Source of the DNA: JAAYUK01 sp964392915
GTDB taxonomy: Bacteria; Nitrospirota; Thermodesulfovibrionia; Thermodesulfovibrionales; Dissulfurispiraceae
Direction of reading: 5' to 3'
Assembly (NCBI GenBank): GCA_964392915.1
Contig: CAYMRS010000008.1
Coordinates: 5,968 to 69,967 of the forward strand
DNA: 64,000 bases
How positions within the stretch are numbered: the stretch's first letter is position 1; each line of letters begins with the position of its first letter. The translations under genes and the position numbers were made by a program. Below are positions 17,245 through 25,160 of the stretch, piece by piece. The notes beneath the pieces were generated by a model, which saw only the letters and a list, made by a program, of their open reading frames with translations, searched no databases and was not told the origin of the DNA.

Positions 17245-17676
17245 GGAATCTCCCTTTCTGACGACAAAAATTTCCTAATTATAAACCATAGGGACGATAA
17301 AAATATAATGAGCCCGTTTTGACCCGGAATTGTTTTTGCTTTTGTCTTCTTTCTGTCACTTCCGCTTGTCCTGTCAAGGATGACGGGAGCCTTGCCGGTC
17401 GGCTAAACCCGGATTTGTCATTTGGAACACGCCAAAGCTTGCAAAGTGAGGCAGGATATGTGGTGGAGCGGTTTTATTCGGCGAAGAGACACGTACACGG
17501 ACATACGGGCAGGCGAATACCTCGGAGGACGGCCGAATGCCGTCCGAGAATGAGCGGAACCACGAGTACTGCCTCGTCTAATGACAATTTTCGGTTAAAC
17601 GGGAAAGATTCCCGGAACAAGCGACGGAATCGTGAACCGCGGAGCCGCCAACTCGCTGTCCTGGCCGGAGACCAAA
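17245..17676. other. 432-bp region without a convincing gene
   Basis: The left end contains the leader and probable -10 of the transketolase operon. The rest has no frame with ribosome-binding site and plausible protein. A strong hairpin at 17521-17547 (CGGAGGACGG against CCGTCCGAG around CCGAATG) is the only notable structure. The short open frames here have biased, Arg/Ser-rich translations and look like noise. Confidence 0.6.
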
Positions 17677-18315
17677 TCATGCTCCAAGCGGACAGCCTCC
17701 GCACCTCGGTGTCGGCTTGCAGAACTCTTTGCCGATTCGGACGAAAAGAGCGTGATACTCGTTGAACAGGGCAAATTCATGGGGAAGGGCATTATGAAAA
17801 AGCTCCTGAAACGCATCGTATGATTTCTCATATGCCAGAACCCCGTGGCGTGAAAGAACCCGCTTAGTGTACGCATCGATTACGAAAATCGGTTTTTCAA
17901 GAGCATACAGCAGAATCGAATCGGCAGTTTCGGGGCCGATGCCGTTGACGCCGAGAAGTTCGGGACGGAGTCGAACGATATCGTGTCTTTTCATCTTTGC
18001 CATACTGCCGCTGTGTGCCGCGATGAGGTAATCCAAAAATGCCTTCAGCCGTTTTGTCTTGACGTTAAAGTATCCGGCAGGACGTATCAGCTCAGCCAGC
18101 TCACCGTTTGGCAGGGCGTGCAGGGCAAGCGCAGTCAGCGTATTTACACGCTTCAGGTTCGCTATCGCTCTTTCGACATTGGACCAATTCGTGTTCTGCG
18201 TCAGGATTGCGCCAATGGCGATCTCAAACGGTGTCTCCCCCGGCCACCACTGCTGAGGCCCGAAAGCGCGCAGCAGCGTCTTGTAGAGAGCGGGCAGTGA
18301 ACGGACATGCTTCAT
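17677..18315 (-). CDS. Endonuclease III-like HhH-GPD DNA glycosylase
   Basis: This 212-residue base-excision repair protein resembles the endonuclease III-related/3-methyladenine glycosylase group. The early AIGAILTQNTNWSNVE motif is diagnostic. The helix-hairpin-helix is LLGVNGIGPETADSILLYA (about 121-139), followed by the catalytic Asp in FVIDAYTKR. Near the C-terminus three Cys are visible in FCKPTPRCGGCPL, but the protein stops two residues later. A fourth Fe-S ligand, as in Nth, is therefore absent and cluster binding is doubtful. It overlaps the FlhB-like gene by 4 nt, suggesting co-transcription. Confidence 0.88.
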   Translation of the reverse strand: MKHVRSLPALYKTLLRAFGPQQWWPGETPFEIAIGAILTQNTNWSNVERAIANLKRVNTLTALALHALPNGELAELIRPAGYFNVKTKRLKAFLDYLIAAHSGSMAKMKRHDIVRLRPELLGVNGIGPETADSILLYALEKPIFVIDAYTKRVLSRHGVLAYEKSYDAFQELFHNALPHEFALFNEYHALFVRIGKEFCKPTPRCGGCPLGA

Positions 18316-18581
18316 GAAGGGGCTTTGTTCGTCATGCGGTAAATAAAAGCGAGAATTTCGGCGACAGCTTTATACAGGTCGGGAGGGATTTCCTGATTCA
18401 GGTCAAGCGTGGACAGAATCTCGACCAGCTGTTTGTCTTCCTTGAGCGGAATCCTGTTCTCCCGCGCAATGTCGAGAATCTTTTCCGCGATAATGCCGCT
18501 CCCCTTCGCGATAACCCGCGGGGCCTGCTCTTTCTGCGGATTGTACCGCAGCGCCGCAGCCTTGATGCGCCGATCAGCCAT
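18312..18581 (-). CDS. FlhB-like C-terminal cytoplasmic domain protein (YlqH type)
   Basis: This 89-residue protein matches the C-terminal cytoplasmic domain of flagellar/type III export proteins FlhB/YscU: AAALRYNPQKEQAPRVIAKGSG, then IAENILDIAREN-like and GIPL-like regions (ILDIARENRIPLKED), ending VAEILAFIYRM. The NPTH autocleavage motif is replaced by NPQK. Free-standing proteins of this kind are known beside a FliK-like gene, as here (the next gene, 18657-19970, lies 75 bp upstream in the transcript). I start at ATG 18581, because earlier codons give non-family sequence. Its role in export is unproven. Confidence 0.85.
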   Translation of the reverse strand: MADRRIKAAALRYNPQKEQAPRVIAKGSGIIAEKILDIARENRIPLKEDKQLVEILSTLDLNQEIPPDLYKAVAEILAFIYRMTNKAPS

Positions 18582-18656
18582 GGGTTGGCACCTGACGTAT
18601 GCTGCGCATTCTCCTGACTCCTGAATTCTGGCTTCTGAATTCTGCATTCTGCCTGC

Positions 18657-19970
18657 TCACGCCTTCACGCTCACCCTTGCCTCAGGGGCCTCTATCCGGT
18701 TAAACTGCTCATCAATGGCGTTGGGGGCATCCAGCACCTGCACGGTCTGCAACACAAGTCCATTTTGGAGAAATGACGCTTTCAAATCATCAACATGTTC
18801 GGCCATCCGTTTTTTGAGAGCCGTGCTTTCAGCCCAGAACGAGAGGGCATAGCCTTGACCGCTTTTCATGACAAGAACAGCAATGCGTCCATGCTCATCA
18901 AGGCTCAGATTGATGCGGCAGGTGCTGAGTCCGCCGCGCGTGCTTCCCCGGCCGCTTTGCTTGAATGCGATATCTCCGTCGCGCAGTTGCTTCCAGTCTA
19001 ACGGCAAAAAAGTGTAGAACGATTCCGTTGTCTTTGAAAGGAGCTGAAAGGTCTCAATATCTTTCAGCAAGCCCTCCACCTGGCGTGCGAGGGTTTGCGG
19101 AGCGGCTTTCCCCGGCTCTCCATGCATTTTGGCCGAGCCGTCGATCTGACCCTCCGCGATAGCGGCCTTGAGACCAAGCAGCAGCGCCTTCAGGTCGTGC
19201 CGAACCGAATCAGGAGCGGTTGCGAGCTTTCCGCCCGCCGGAGCAGTCGGAAGCTCCGCTTCAGTCTGCCGCGCCGTAAGTGTTTCGAGGAGGCTGTTGA
19301 GCGCTTCCGCGCGCAGCTTTGCCTCAAACGCGACCCCGGTATTCGCAAGCGAGGTCTTGAGCGCTCCCGCCATAAGCCGCTCGATATCCAGCATCAACCC
19401 GCTTTTCGTTAACGCAGGGCCGCCGGCATCCCCTTCGGACAAGAGAGAGCGCAGTTGACCAAGCACGCCGTCCAGCCGACCGCCGATGCTCTGTCCGGTC
19501 GACTTCAGGCTGTCGGTCAGGAGGTTTTGAAGCTGTATGCGTACGTCGCGCGGGACATCGGCGGCATCCGGGGGAAGTGATTTGATCAGGCTCTGGATCA
19601 GTGCTGAATCGACTTTCTCAGAACCTGAAGCAACCGCCGCCGAAAGAGATTTCATCAGCGACAAGAGAGCCTGTGATTTTGCATCGGCAGCTTGCCCATT
19701 TTTTTCGGAGCCAAGGTACTTCAACGTGAGTTGCTCACCGTCCATGGGCAGGCTTGTTACCTTGAAATACGCGGTTGAGTCTTTTTCCATCGGAATTGAG
19801 GTCTGGGCAGTCACGACGCTGCCCTTTATTTTCAGCTCAATACTGCCCGCCGGCAGATTCTCCAGCACCTGCGCGCTGACGACTTCACCCACCTTGAACT
19901 GCAGCGGCCGTCCGGCTTTTTCGAGCGAGAGAACACCGTTGTCGAAGCTGACAATCTTGAAATTAATCAT
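18657..19970 (-). CDS. FliK-like flagellar hook-length control domain protein
   Basis: This 437-residue protein has a beta-rich N-terminal part (about 1-95), a long Ala/Ser/Leu-rich low-complexity middle, and a C-terminal domain (about 320-425) of the FliK type. Recognisable stretches are YTFLPLDWKQLRDGDIAF and CRINLSLDEHGRIAVLVM, then ALSFWAESTALKKRMAEH. FliK proteins measure hook length and switch export specificity through FlhB. It is followed by the FlhB-like gene, so the two may form a substrate-switch pair. No other flagellar genes are visible in the window. Confidence 0.8.
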   Translation of the reverse strand: MINFKIVSFDNGVLSLEKAGRPLQFKVGEVVSAQVLENLPAGSIELKIKGSVVTAQTSIPMEKDSTAYFKVTSLPMDGEQLTLKYLGSEKNGQAADAKSQALLSLMKSLSAAVASGSEKVDSALIQSLIKSLPPDAADVPRDVRIQLQNLLTDSLKSTGQSIGGRLDGVLGQLRSLLSEGDAGGPALTKSGLMLDIERLMAGALKTSLANTGVAFEAKLRAEALNSLLETLTARQTEAELPTAPAGGKLATAPDSVRHDLKALLLGLKAAIAEGQIDGSAKMHGEPGKAAPQTLARQVEGLLKDIETFQLLSKTTESFYTFLPLDWKQLRDGDIAFKQSGRGSTRGGLSTCRINLSLDEHGRIAVLVMKSGQGYALSFWAESTALKKRMAEHVDDLKASFLQNGLVLQTVQVLDAPNAIDEQFNRIEAPEARVSVKA

Positions 19971-20009
19971 GGCTGCCCCTATTATATATCAAGTAGTTAT
20001 CGCCGTACA

Positions 20010-20037
20010 TAGACAGAACTAAAGGTTTTTTTACAAT
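20010..20037 (+). promoter_or_regulatory. Probable serS promoter
   Basis: TAGACA (20010-20015) and TACAAT (20032-20037) are separated by 16 nt and lie 29 nt before the serS ATG, leaving room for the AAAGGAG ribosome-binding site. Confidence 0.5.
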
Positions 20038-20066
20038 GATTCAGCCTGAATTCGAAAGGAGCGCAT

Positions 20067-21332
20067 ATGCTCGATGCACGCTTTGTCCGTGAAAATATTG
20101 ACACCGTTAAAGATGCCCTTGCAAAACGCGCGGCAGAAATTGATCTTGGCGGCTTTGTCGAAAATGAGCAGAAGCGCCTCAGGCTCGTACGGGAGGCTGA
20201 AGACCTGCGGAATAAACGAAACGTCGTTTCTGAAGAGATCGGCAGGCTCAAGCGGTCGAAAGCGAACGCGGAACACCTCATGGCAGAGATGAAAGGGGTG
20301 GCGGACCGCATCAGGGAGATTGACGAGGTGCTGAAACGCATCGACGAACAGCAGGAATTTTTTCTGTTGACCATTCCGAACCTTCCCGATGCGTCTGTGC
20401 CAGTCGGCAGGGATGAAACCGACAACGTCGTAATTCGCACATGGGGAGAACCACGGCAATTTGATTTTGAACCACTCAACCACTGGGACATTGCGGAGCC
20501 GCTCGACATCATCGACTTTGAACGCGGCGCAAAAATAGCGGGAGCGAGGTTTTCGGTCATGAAGGGAGCGGGAGCCCGTCTGGAGCGGGCACTCATGAAC
20601 TTCATGCTCGACCACAACACGGCACGCGGGTACACAGAAGTGTTTCCACCGCTGCTGGTGAATCGCGCCGCGATGACCGGCACCGGCCAGCTGCCGAAGT
20701 TCGAGGCCGATTTATTCAAGACAGCCGATCCGGAGCTGTTCCTGATACCGACAGCCGAAGTGCCGGTGACCAACCTGCATCGCGACGAAATCCTGAACGA
20801 GGAGCAGCTGCCGCTCTATTATACGGCACACACTCCTTGCTTCCGGAGCGAGGCAGGTTCGCACGGAAAAGATGTGCGCGGCCTTATCCGCCAGCACCAG
20901 TTCAACAAGGTCGAACTCGTCAAGTTTGTGAAGCCGGAAGACTCTTTCACCGAACTCGAAAAGCTGACTGCAGACGCCGAAGATATCCTTCAACTGCTCG
21001 GATTGCCCTACCGCACCATCGTGCTCTGCACCGGAGACATGGGCTTCGGTTCCGCGAAGACATACGATATCGAAGTCTGGCTGCCGGGACAGCAAAAATA
21101 CCGCGAGATTTCATCCTGTTCGAACTTTGTCGAGTTTCAGGCCCGGCGCGCAGGCATCCGCTTTCGACGAACCGGGAAGAAGGGCACCGAGTTTGTGCAT
21201 ACCCTCAATGGTTCGGGGCTTGCAATCGGCAGAACGCTGGTCGCCATTCTTGAGAATTATCAGCAGAAAGACGGCACCGTTGTTATTCCTGACGCTCTTC
21301 GGTCGTATTTCGGCTCCGATAAAATAACGTGA
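20067..21332 (+). CDS. serS: Seryl-tRNA synthetase
   Basis: This 421-residue class II synthetase has the SerRS N-terminal antiparallel coiled coil (about 5-105, MLDARFVRENIDTVKDALAK onward) and the catalytic domain. Motif 2 is in CFRSEAGSHGKDVRGLIRQH near residue 266 and motif 3 in NGSGLAIGRTLVAILENYQ near residue 384; TAEVPVTNLH marks the serine site. It charges tRNA-Ser, and indirectly supplies selenocysteine if present. Ribosome-binding site GAAAGGAG precedes the ATG. Length and motifs are complete. Confidence 0.98.
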   Translation: MLDARFVRENIDTVKDALAKRAAEIDLGGFVENEQKRLRLVREAEDLRNKRNVVSEEIGRLKRSKANAEHLMAEMKGVADRIREIDEVLKRIDEQQEFFLLTIPNLPDASVPVGRDETDNVVIRTWGEPRQFDFEPLNHWDIAEPLDIIDFERGAKIAGARFSVMKGAGARLERALMNFMLDHNTARGYTEVFPPLLVNRAAMTGTGQLPKFEADLFKTADPELFLIPTAEVPVTNLHRDEILNEEQLPLYYTAHTPCFRSEAGSHGKDVRGLIRQHQFNKVELVKFVKPEDSFTELEKLTADAEDILQLLGLPYRTIVLCTGDMGFGSAKTYDIEVWLPGQQKYREISSCSNFVEFQARRAGIRFRRTGKKGTEFVHTLNGSGLAIGRTLVAILENYQQKDGTVVIPDALRSYFGSDKIT

Positions 21333-21369
21333 CGCTTTCGCGGAAAAGCAAGAGCCGATCTCTTGCGTG

Positions 21370-21398
21370 TTGAGCTTCTGGCTTTTTTCCATTATAAT
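21370..21398 (+). promoter_or_regulatory. Promoter abutting the PAS kinase start codon
   Basis: TTGAGC (21370-21375), 17-nt spacer, TATAAT (21393-21398). The ATG at 21405 is 6 nt after the -10, so transcription should begin at the start codon, and no ribosome-binding site is visible. Confidence 0.6.
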
Positions 21399-21404
21399 CT
21401 GCTT

Positions 21405-22448
21405 ATGGCAAACAAAGAGCTTTATGAAATTATCGTCAACAATCTTCCGCACGGCTTCATGGCGGTGGATCATAATGGCATAACCGTCGATTTCAACAAG
21501 GTCGCCGAACAGATTACCGGGTTCACGCGCGATGAAGTTATCGGCAAGTCGCATGTGGAGCTTTTTCACGGTTCAAGCAACAATGATGATTGCCCGCTAT
21601 GGCGGCACGCATTCGAGCATCGGCATGAAATGCTCTCTGTCGAGCATATCATCACCAAAAAAAACGGGGAGCAGGCCATTTTGTCGGTCAGCATCGCTCC
21701 GCTGTTTGATACCGATGGCGCCTTTGCCGGCGGCATCGAGTTGCTGAGCGATGTGACCGATCAGAAAAAGCGGGAGCGGGAGCGGAAAAATGTTCTCTCA
21801 ATGTTTGCTCATGACATGAAAAACTCAGTGCTGATTGCGAGCGGCTTTGTCTGCCGGCTGGAGGCCCTGAAATGCGGACCTCTGACGGAAGGCCAGTGCT
21901 CGGCCCTCGGAACAGTGAGGCAGGAGCTTGCAGCGCTTGAGAAAATGATTTTTGACTTTCTGCAGTTTTCGCGATTTGAGGCAAACGAGTATGTTCCGGC
22001 AAAGGCGGCTCTTTCCCTTGCCGATGCGCTCGCGCAGTGCGTGGCTGCTATTCGCGGCGAAGCAGGCGAAAAACAACAAACGCTCCACCTGGAACTGCCG
22101 GTGGAAGCTGTTCCGATCATAGAGGCCGACGGGGAAATGATCAAACGGGTCATCGTAAATTTGCTCGACAATGCCGTGAAATACACCCAAGACGGGGGTG
22201 TCATTACTGCCCGCCTCATCATACAGCCGGACAGCGTTGTCGTAGAGGTAGCAGATACCGGCATTGGCATACCGGATAGTGTGCTGCCGTTGCTCTTCGA
22301 CGCCTTTTTCCGGGCGGACAAACTGACAAAAGGGTCCGGGCTCGGGCTGTTTATCGTGAAAACGATTGTTGACGCGCACAACGGATGGGTATCGGTGAAA
22401 AGCGAGGTCGGCAAGGGAAGCACCTTTGCGTTTTTGCTCCCCCGCTGA
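21405..22448 (+). CDS. PAS-domain sensor histidine kinase
   Basis: This 347-residue cytoplasmic kinase has no membrane segment. A PAS domain (about 5-115) is followed by an H-box (MFAHDMKNSVLIASGF, His near residue 129), an N-box (VNLLDNAVKY), a G1 box (VADTGIGIP) and a G2 box (KGSGLGLFIVKTIVDAHNG). No response regulator is adjacent, so it is an orphan whose partner lies elsewhere. The predicted +1 falls on the ATG. The TTG at 21363 would place the start upstream of the promoter and is unlikely. Confidence 0.9.
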   Translation: MANKELYEIIVNNLPHGFMAVDHNGITVDFNKVAEQITGFTRDEVIGKSHVELFHGSSNNDDCPLWRHAFEHRHEMLSVEHIITKKNGEQAILSVSIAPLFDTDGAFAGGIELLSDVTDQKKRERERKNVLSMFAHDMKNSVLIASGFVCRLEALKCGPLTEGQCSALGTVRQELAALEKMIFDFLQFSRFEANEYVPAKAALSLADALAQCVAAIRGEAGEKQQTLHLELPVEAVPIIEADGEMIKRVIVNLLDNAVKYTQDGGVITARLIIQPDSVVVEVADTGIGIPDSVLPLLFDAFFRADKLTKGSGLGLFIVKTIVDAHNGWVSVKSEVGKGSTFAFLLPR

Positions 22449-22461
22449 CTGACCGTCCGGC

Positions 22462-23679
22462 TCACGCCGCCCGCAAAATATAATACTGCGCGAGAGCTGC
22501 AGCCATCAGAACTGCCGTTGAGATAATGATGGGACGGTACATTCGCCAAAGCTCAGCTTTGAAATATTCGCGTGTCAGGACAAGGCAGAGGTGCGCCGGC
22601 GAAAGCAGCACTCCTGCATAACCGGAAGCAAACGCAAAGGTAATATCGGCCAGATTTACGCCTCCGGCAATGCTGATAAGGAGCGGAAAGGTGCTGCCGA
22701 CGGGCGCCATGGTGATGCCCGTGAGAAGCCCGGTCACAAACGGCAGGATGAACAGCAGAGGCAGGAGCGGTATCTGCTGTTCTGTAAAATACTGGCTGAT
22801 GTGATTTACCGCGCCGGAGTTCTCAAGGGTAAACTTGAAGACCATCACCCCGGCAATGAGCACAAGAACATCCTTCGAAAACCCGTAGCGAAAGGTTCTC
22901 AGCATGTCTCTCAAGTCGACACGGTAGACAAGAAACAACCCGAAGACCGTAAACACCAGAACATACTCAAGCCGCATATGCAGAACGATGACCATGAAGA
23001 GAATCGCGGCAAGCGGCGCGAAGTTCAGGAGAACATGCCAGTCTTTTTTCAGGTGCAGCGACTCCGCAGTAGGCACATTCGAGAAATTCCCCCTGATGCC
23101 GCGCATGCTGAGCACCAGACCGGTTGCAAACGCGCACACCCCATACACTGAATTGGTCAGGATGAGCTGCCTTAGCTCAATGCCTGACAGCGCCGCGGCA
23201 AAAACCAGTGCTGGATAGAGCGGCAGAAAAGGCTCCCACACATGGCGAAACCAGTAGTTGATAAAGCTCTTCTCTTCAGCGCAGAGCTTCATGCCGCGGG
23301 TTGATTCCTCAACCATCGGGGCTGAGAAATATGCCCCGCCCAAAGAGGGCAGCATGCCGATAAGAAGCGGCATCGATATGATGACCGCTTTTTTGTTCTT
23401 CAGGTACATGCGTGCCGCATCCATCATGCCCGCCAGGATCTGATGCTCCCGCAACACCATTTCGACCATGCGGATAAATGTCAGTGCGATAAAAAACTGG
23501 ATTGTTACGGCGTCGGTGAGTGCCGCGGAGACGGTTGCGGCAACGGACGGAACCGGCATAAGGTAAAGAGCCGCAAGCAGTGCTGATGCGAGCAGGAACA
23601 CATATCCGATATTCCATTTCAGCCTGACGAAGACAAGAATGAGAGCGAAAACGAGGGCGAGGCGGAGAAGATCGAGCAT
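22462..23679 (-). CDS. DUF401 family integral membrane protein
   Basis: This 405-residue protein has about ten hydrophobic segments and the family's internal pattern, for example MPLLIGMLPSLGGAYFSAPM (about 100-120) and FVTGLLTGITMAPVGSTFPL (about 300-320). These resemble the re-entrant loops of ion-coupled transporters. DUF401 is thought to be a transporter, with unknown substrate. I start at ATG 23679, as upstream codons add a basic stretch (MSTRRRSSVR) before the first helix. TATACT on the minus strand (23685-23690) sits 5 nt before this ATG. It diverges from DUF3842. Confidence 0.85.
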   Translation of the reverse strand: MLDLLRLALVFALILVFVRLKWNIGYVFLLASALLAALYLMPVPSVAATVSAALTDAVTIQFFIALTFIRMVEMVLREHQILAGMMDAARMYLKNKKAVIISMPLLIGMLPSLGGAYFSAPMVEESTRGMKLCAEEKSFINYWFRHVWEPFLPLYPALVFAAALSGIELRQLILTNSVYGVCAFATGLVLSMRGIRGNFSNVPTAESLHLKKDWHVLLNFAPLAAILFMVIVLHMRLEYVLVFTVFGLFLVYRVDLRDMLRTFRYGFSKDVLVLIAGVMVFKFTLENSGAVNHISQYFTEQQIPLLPLLFILPFVTGLLTGITMAPVGSTFPLLISIAGGVNLADITFAFASGYAGVLLSPAHLCLVLTREYFKAELWRMYRPIIISTAVLMAAALAQYYILRAA

Positions 23680-23717
23680 TGTGTAGTATAGCACGCGGAC
23701 TGAAGAGCGGCGCCTGG

Positions 23718-23747
23718 TTGACACCCCCGGCGGGGGCTCTCTATACT
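23718..23747 (+). promoter_or_regulatory. Promoter abutting the DUF3842 start codon
   Basis: A perfect TTGACA (23718-23723), 18-nt spacer and TATACT (23742-23747). The ATG at 23754 lies 6 nt after the -10, so a leaderless transcript is expected. The spacer contains the near-palindrome CCCCCGGCGGGGG, a possible operator. Confidence 0.65.
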
Positions 23748-23753
23748 TTATGC

Positions 23754-24170
23754 ATGAAACGCATTGCGGTCATTGACGGGCAGGGAGGCGGTATTGGGGC
23801 GCTGATTATCAAAGCGATCCGCGATGCATTCGGCGAAAAAATAGAAATCCTCGCGCTCGGCACAAATTCTACTGCCACATCGGCAATGATGAAGGCCAGA
23901 GCCAACAAGGGGGCGACCGGCGAAAATGCCATTGTCTGGAATGCGCCGAAGGTCGATATGATTGCAGGGCCGCTCAGCATTGTCCTTGCCAACGGCATGC
24001 TCGGCGAGCTGACTCCGCGCATTGCCGAGGCGGTTGCGTCTTCTTCAGCAAAATGCTACCTCCTGCCGGTTAACCAGGAAGGGGTAGACATTATAGGCGT
24101 CGTGAAGGACCCTCTGCCGCATATGATTGACAAGCTAATTTCCCTCATGAAGGAGGATTGCCATGTGTGA
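23754..24170 (+). CDS. DUF3842 family protein
   Basis: This 138-residue soluble protein begins KRIAVIDGQGGGIGALIIKA, a strand-loop-helix resembling a nucleotide-binding Gly-rich loop. It continues with ALGTNSTATSAMMKARAN and GPLSIVLANGMLGELTPRIA. The DUF3842 family is widespread in anaerobes, often next to CooT, as here; its function is unknown. The coding end overlaps the cooT start by 8 nt. The ATG at 23754 is chosen because the conserved strand starts there and the promoter leaves no room for an earlier start. Confidence 0.85.
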   Translation: MKRIAVIDGQGGGIGALIIKAIRDAFGEKIEILALGTNSTATSAMMKARANKGATGENAIVWNAPKVDMIAGPLSIVLANGMLGELTPRIAEAVASSSAKCYLLPVNQEGVDIIGVVKDPLPHMIDKLISLMKEDCHV

Positions 24171-24354
24171 GGCCAATGCATACATATACAGGAACGGAAA
24201 TGAAGAGCTGTATCTTGAAAGCGTTGACGTTCTTGTGCCTGAAGGAAATACGATCTATTTGAAAAATCTCTTTGGCGAACAAAAGACATTCACGGGATCG
24301 GTAAAAGAGATTTCTTTGCTGCGCCATCGCATCGTTCTCGAGGAGTCTGAATAG
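24163..24354 (+). CDS. cooT: CooT family nickel-binding protein
   Basis: This 63-residue protein, beginning MCEANAYIYRNGNEELYLES with Cys at position 2, matches the CooT family: small beta-barrel dimers that bind one nickel, via Cys2, and are linked to carbon monoxide dehydrogenase maturation in Rhodospirillum. Here no CODH genes are near, so it may serve another nickel enzyme or nickel homeostasis. A strong AAGGAGG lies 7 nt before the ATG. It overlaps the DUF3842 gene and the ligase follows 8 nt after its stop. Confidence 0.88.
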   Translation: MCEANAYIYRNGNEELYLESVDVLVPEGNTIYLKNLFGEQKTFTGSVKEISLLRHRIVLEESE

Positions 24355-24362
24355 CTGGCTCG

Positions 24363-25160
24363 GTGACACAGTGGCGTCTCATTCGATCCGGGCCGGGCAG
24401 CGCAGTGCTCAATATGGCGCTGGATGAGGCCATTGCTCATTCTGTCCGGACCGGCAACTGCCCGCCGACGCTTCGCCTGTACGAGTGGAGTTCTCCTTCG
24501 ATCAGCCTCGGGGTATTTCAATCCATCAATGATATTCACCGTCACTTTTGCGACGCCCACGGCATCGCGGTTGTCCGCAGACCAACGGGCGGCCGTGCCA
24601 TCCTCCATGGCGATGAAATCACCTGTAGTTTTTCAGCACAGAATGAAGGTCCTTTTTCCGGCGGTCTGTATCCGTCATTCTACGCGCTGAGCAGCGCCTT
24701 CGCCGTGGCGTTCAGGCTCCTGGGTCTAGACGTGGCAATGAAAAAGCATCCGACTCCCGGCCCAGAACTTGCCGGCAGCGCACGCTGTTTTGAGTCAGTT
24801 TCATACGGGGAGCTGACTGTTCAGGGAAAGAAAATCATCGGGTCCGCACAGAAGCGGTGGCCGGAGGGATTTTTGCAACAATGCTGCATTCCGCTTTCTC
24901 TTGACCGCGATCAGGAGACGCGGGCGTTCAGGCAGCATCCCGCCGCTGACGGCAGAAGCCCTCTGCGCCACTATTTGCCCGCGGTAACGACTGCGCAAAT
25001 TGAGGCTGCTCTTATTGCCGGATTTGAGGCGGAGTTTCGGGCTCAGCTGGTTGCGGCGCAGCCATATCCTGAGGAGCAGTCTCTTGCGGAACGTCTGGCT
25101 GTGGAGAAATATCAGGCGGCGGAGTGGACGGAATCTCGGGGGAGGAAACCCCGGTCTTGA
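24363..25160 (+). CDS. Lipoate-protein ligase / lipoyl or octanoyl transferase (LplA/LipM family)
   Basis: This 265-residue protein starts with GTG and has the family core: MALDEAIAHSV (about 19-29), LRLYEWSSPSISLGVFQ, the binding loop VVRRPTGGRAILHGDE (about 70-85), and the Lys in LTVQGKKIIGSAQKR. The family attaches lipoate or octanoate to lipoyl domains of 2-oxoacid dehydrogenases and glycine-cleavage H protein; the sequence alone does not separate ligase from transferase. It follows cooT by 8 nt. Its last 149 bp overlap the convergent membrane-protein gene. Confidence 0.87.
   Translation: MTQWRLIRSGPGSAVLNMALDEAIAHSVRTGNCPPTLRLYEWSSPSISLGVFQSINDIHRHFCDAHGIAVVRRPTGGRAILHGDEITCSFSAQNEGPFSGGLYPSFYALSSAFAVAFRLLGLDVAMKKHPTPGPELAGSARCFESVSYGELTVQGKKIIGSAQKRWPEGFLQQCCIPLSLDRDQETRAFRQHPAADGRSPLRHYLPAVTTAQIEAALIAGFEAEFRAQLVAAQPYPEEQSLAERLAVEKYQAAEWTESRGRKPRS

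Noticed and set aside
17319..17765. Plus-strand open frame in the 432-bp gap.
   Set aside because: It overlaps the end of the glycosylase gene, begins without a ribosome-binding site and has a noise-like translation.
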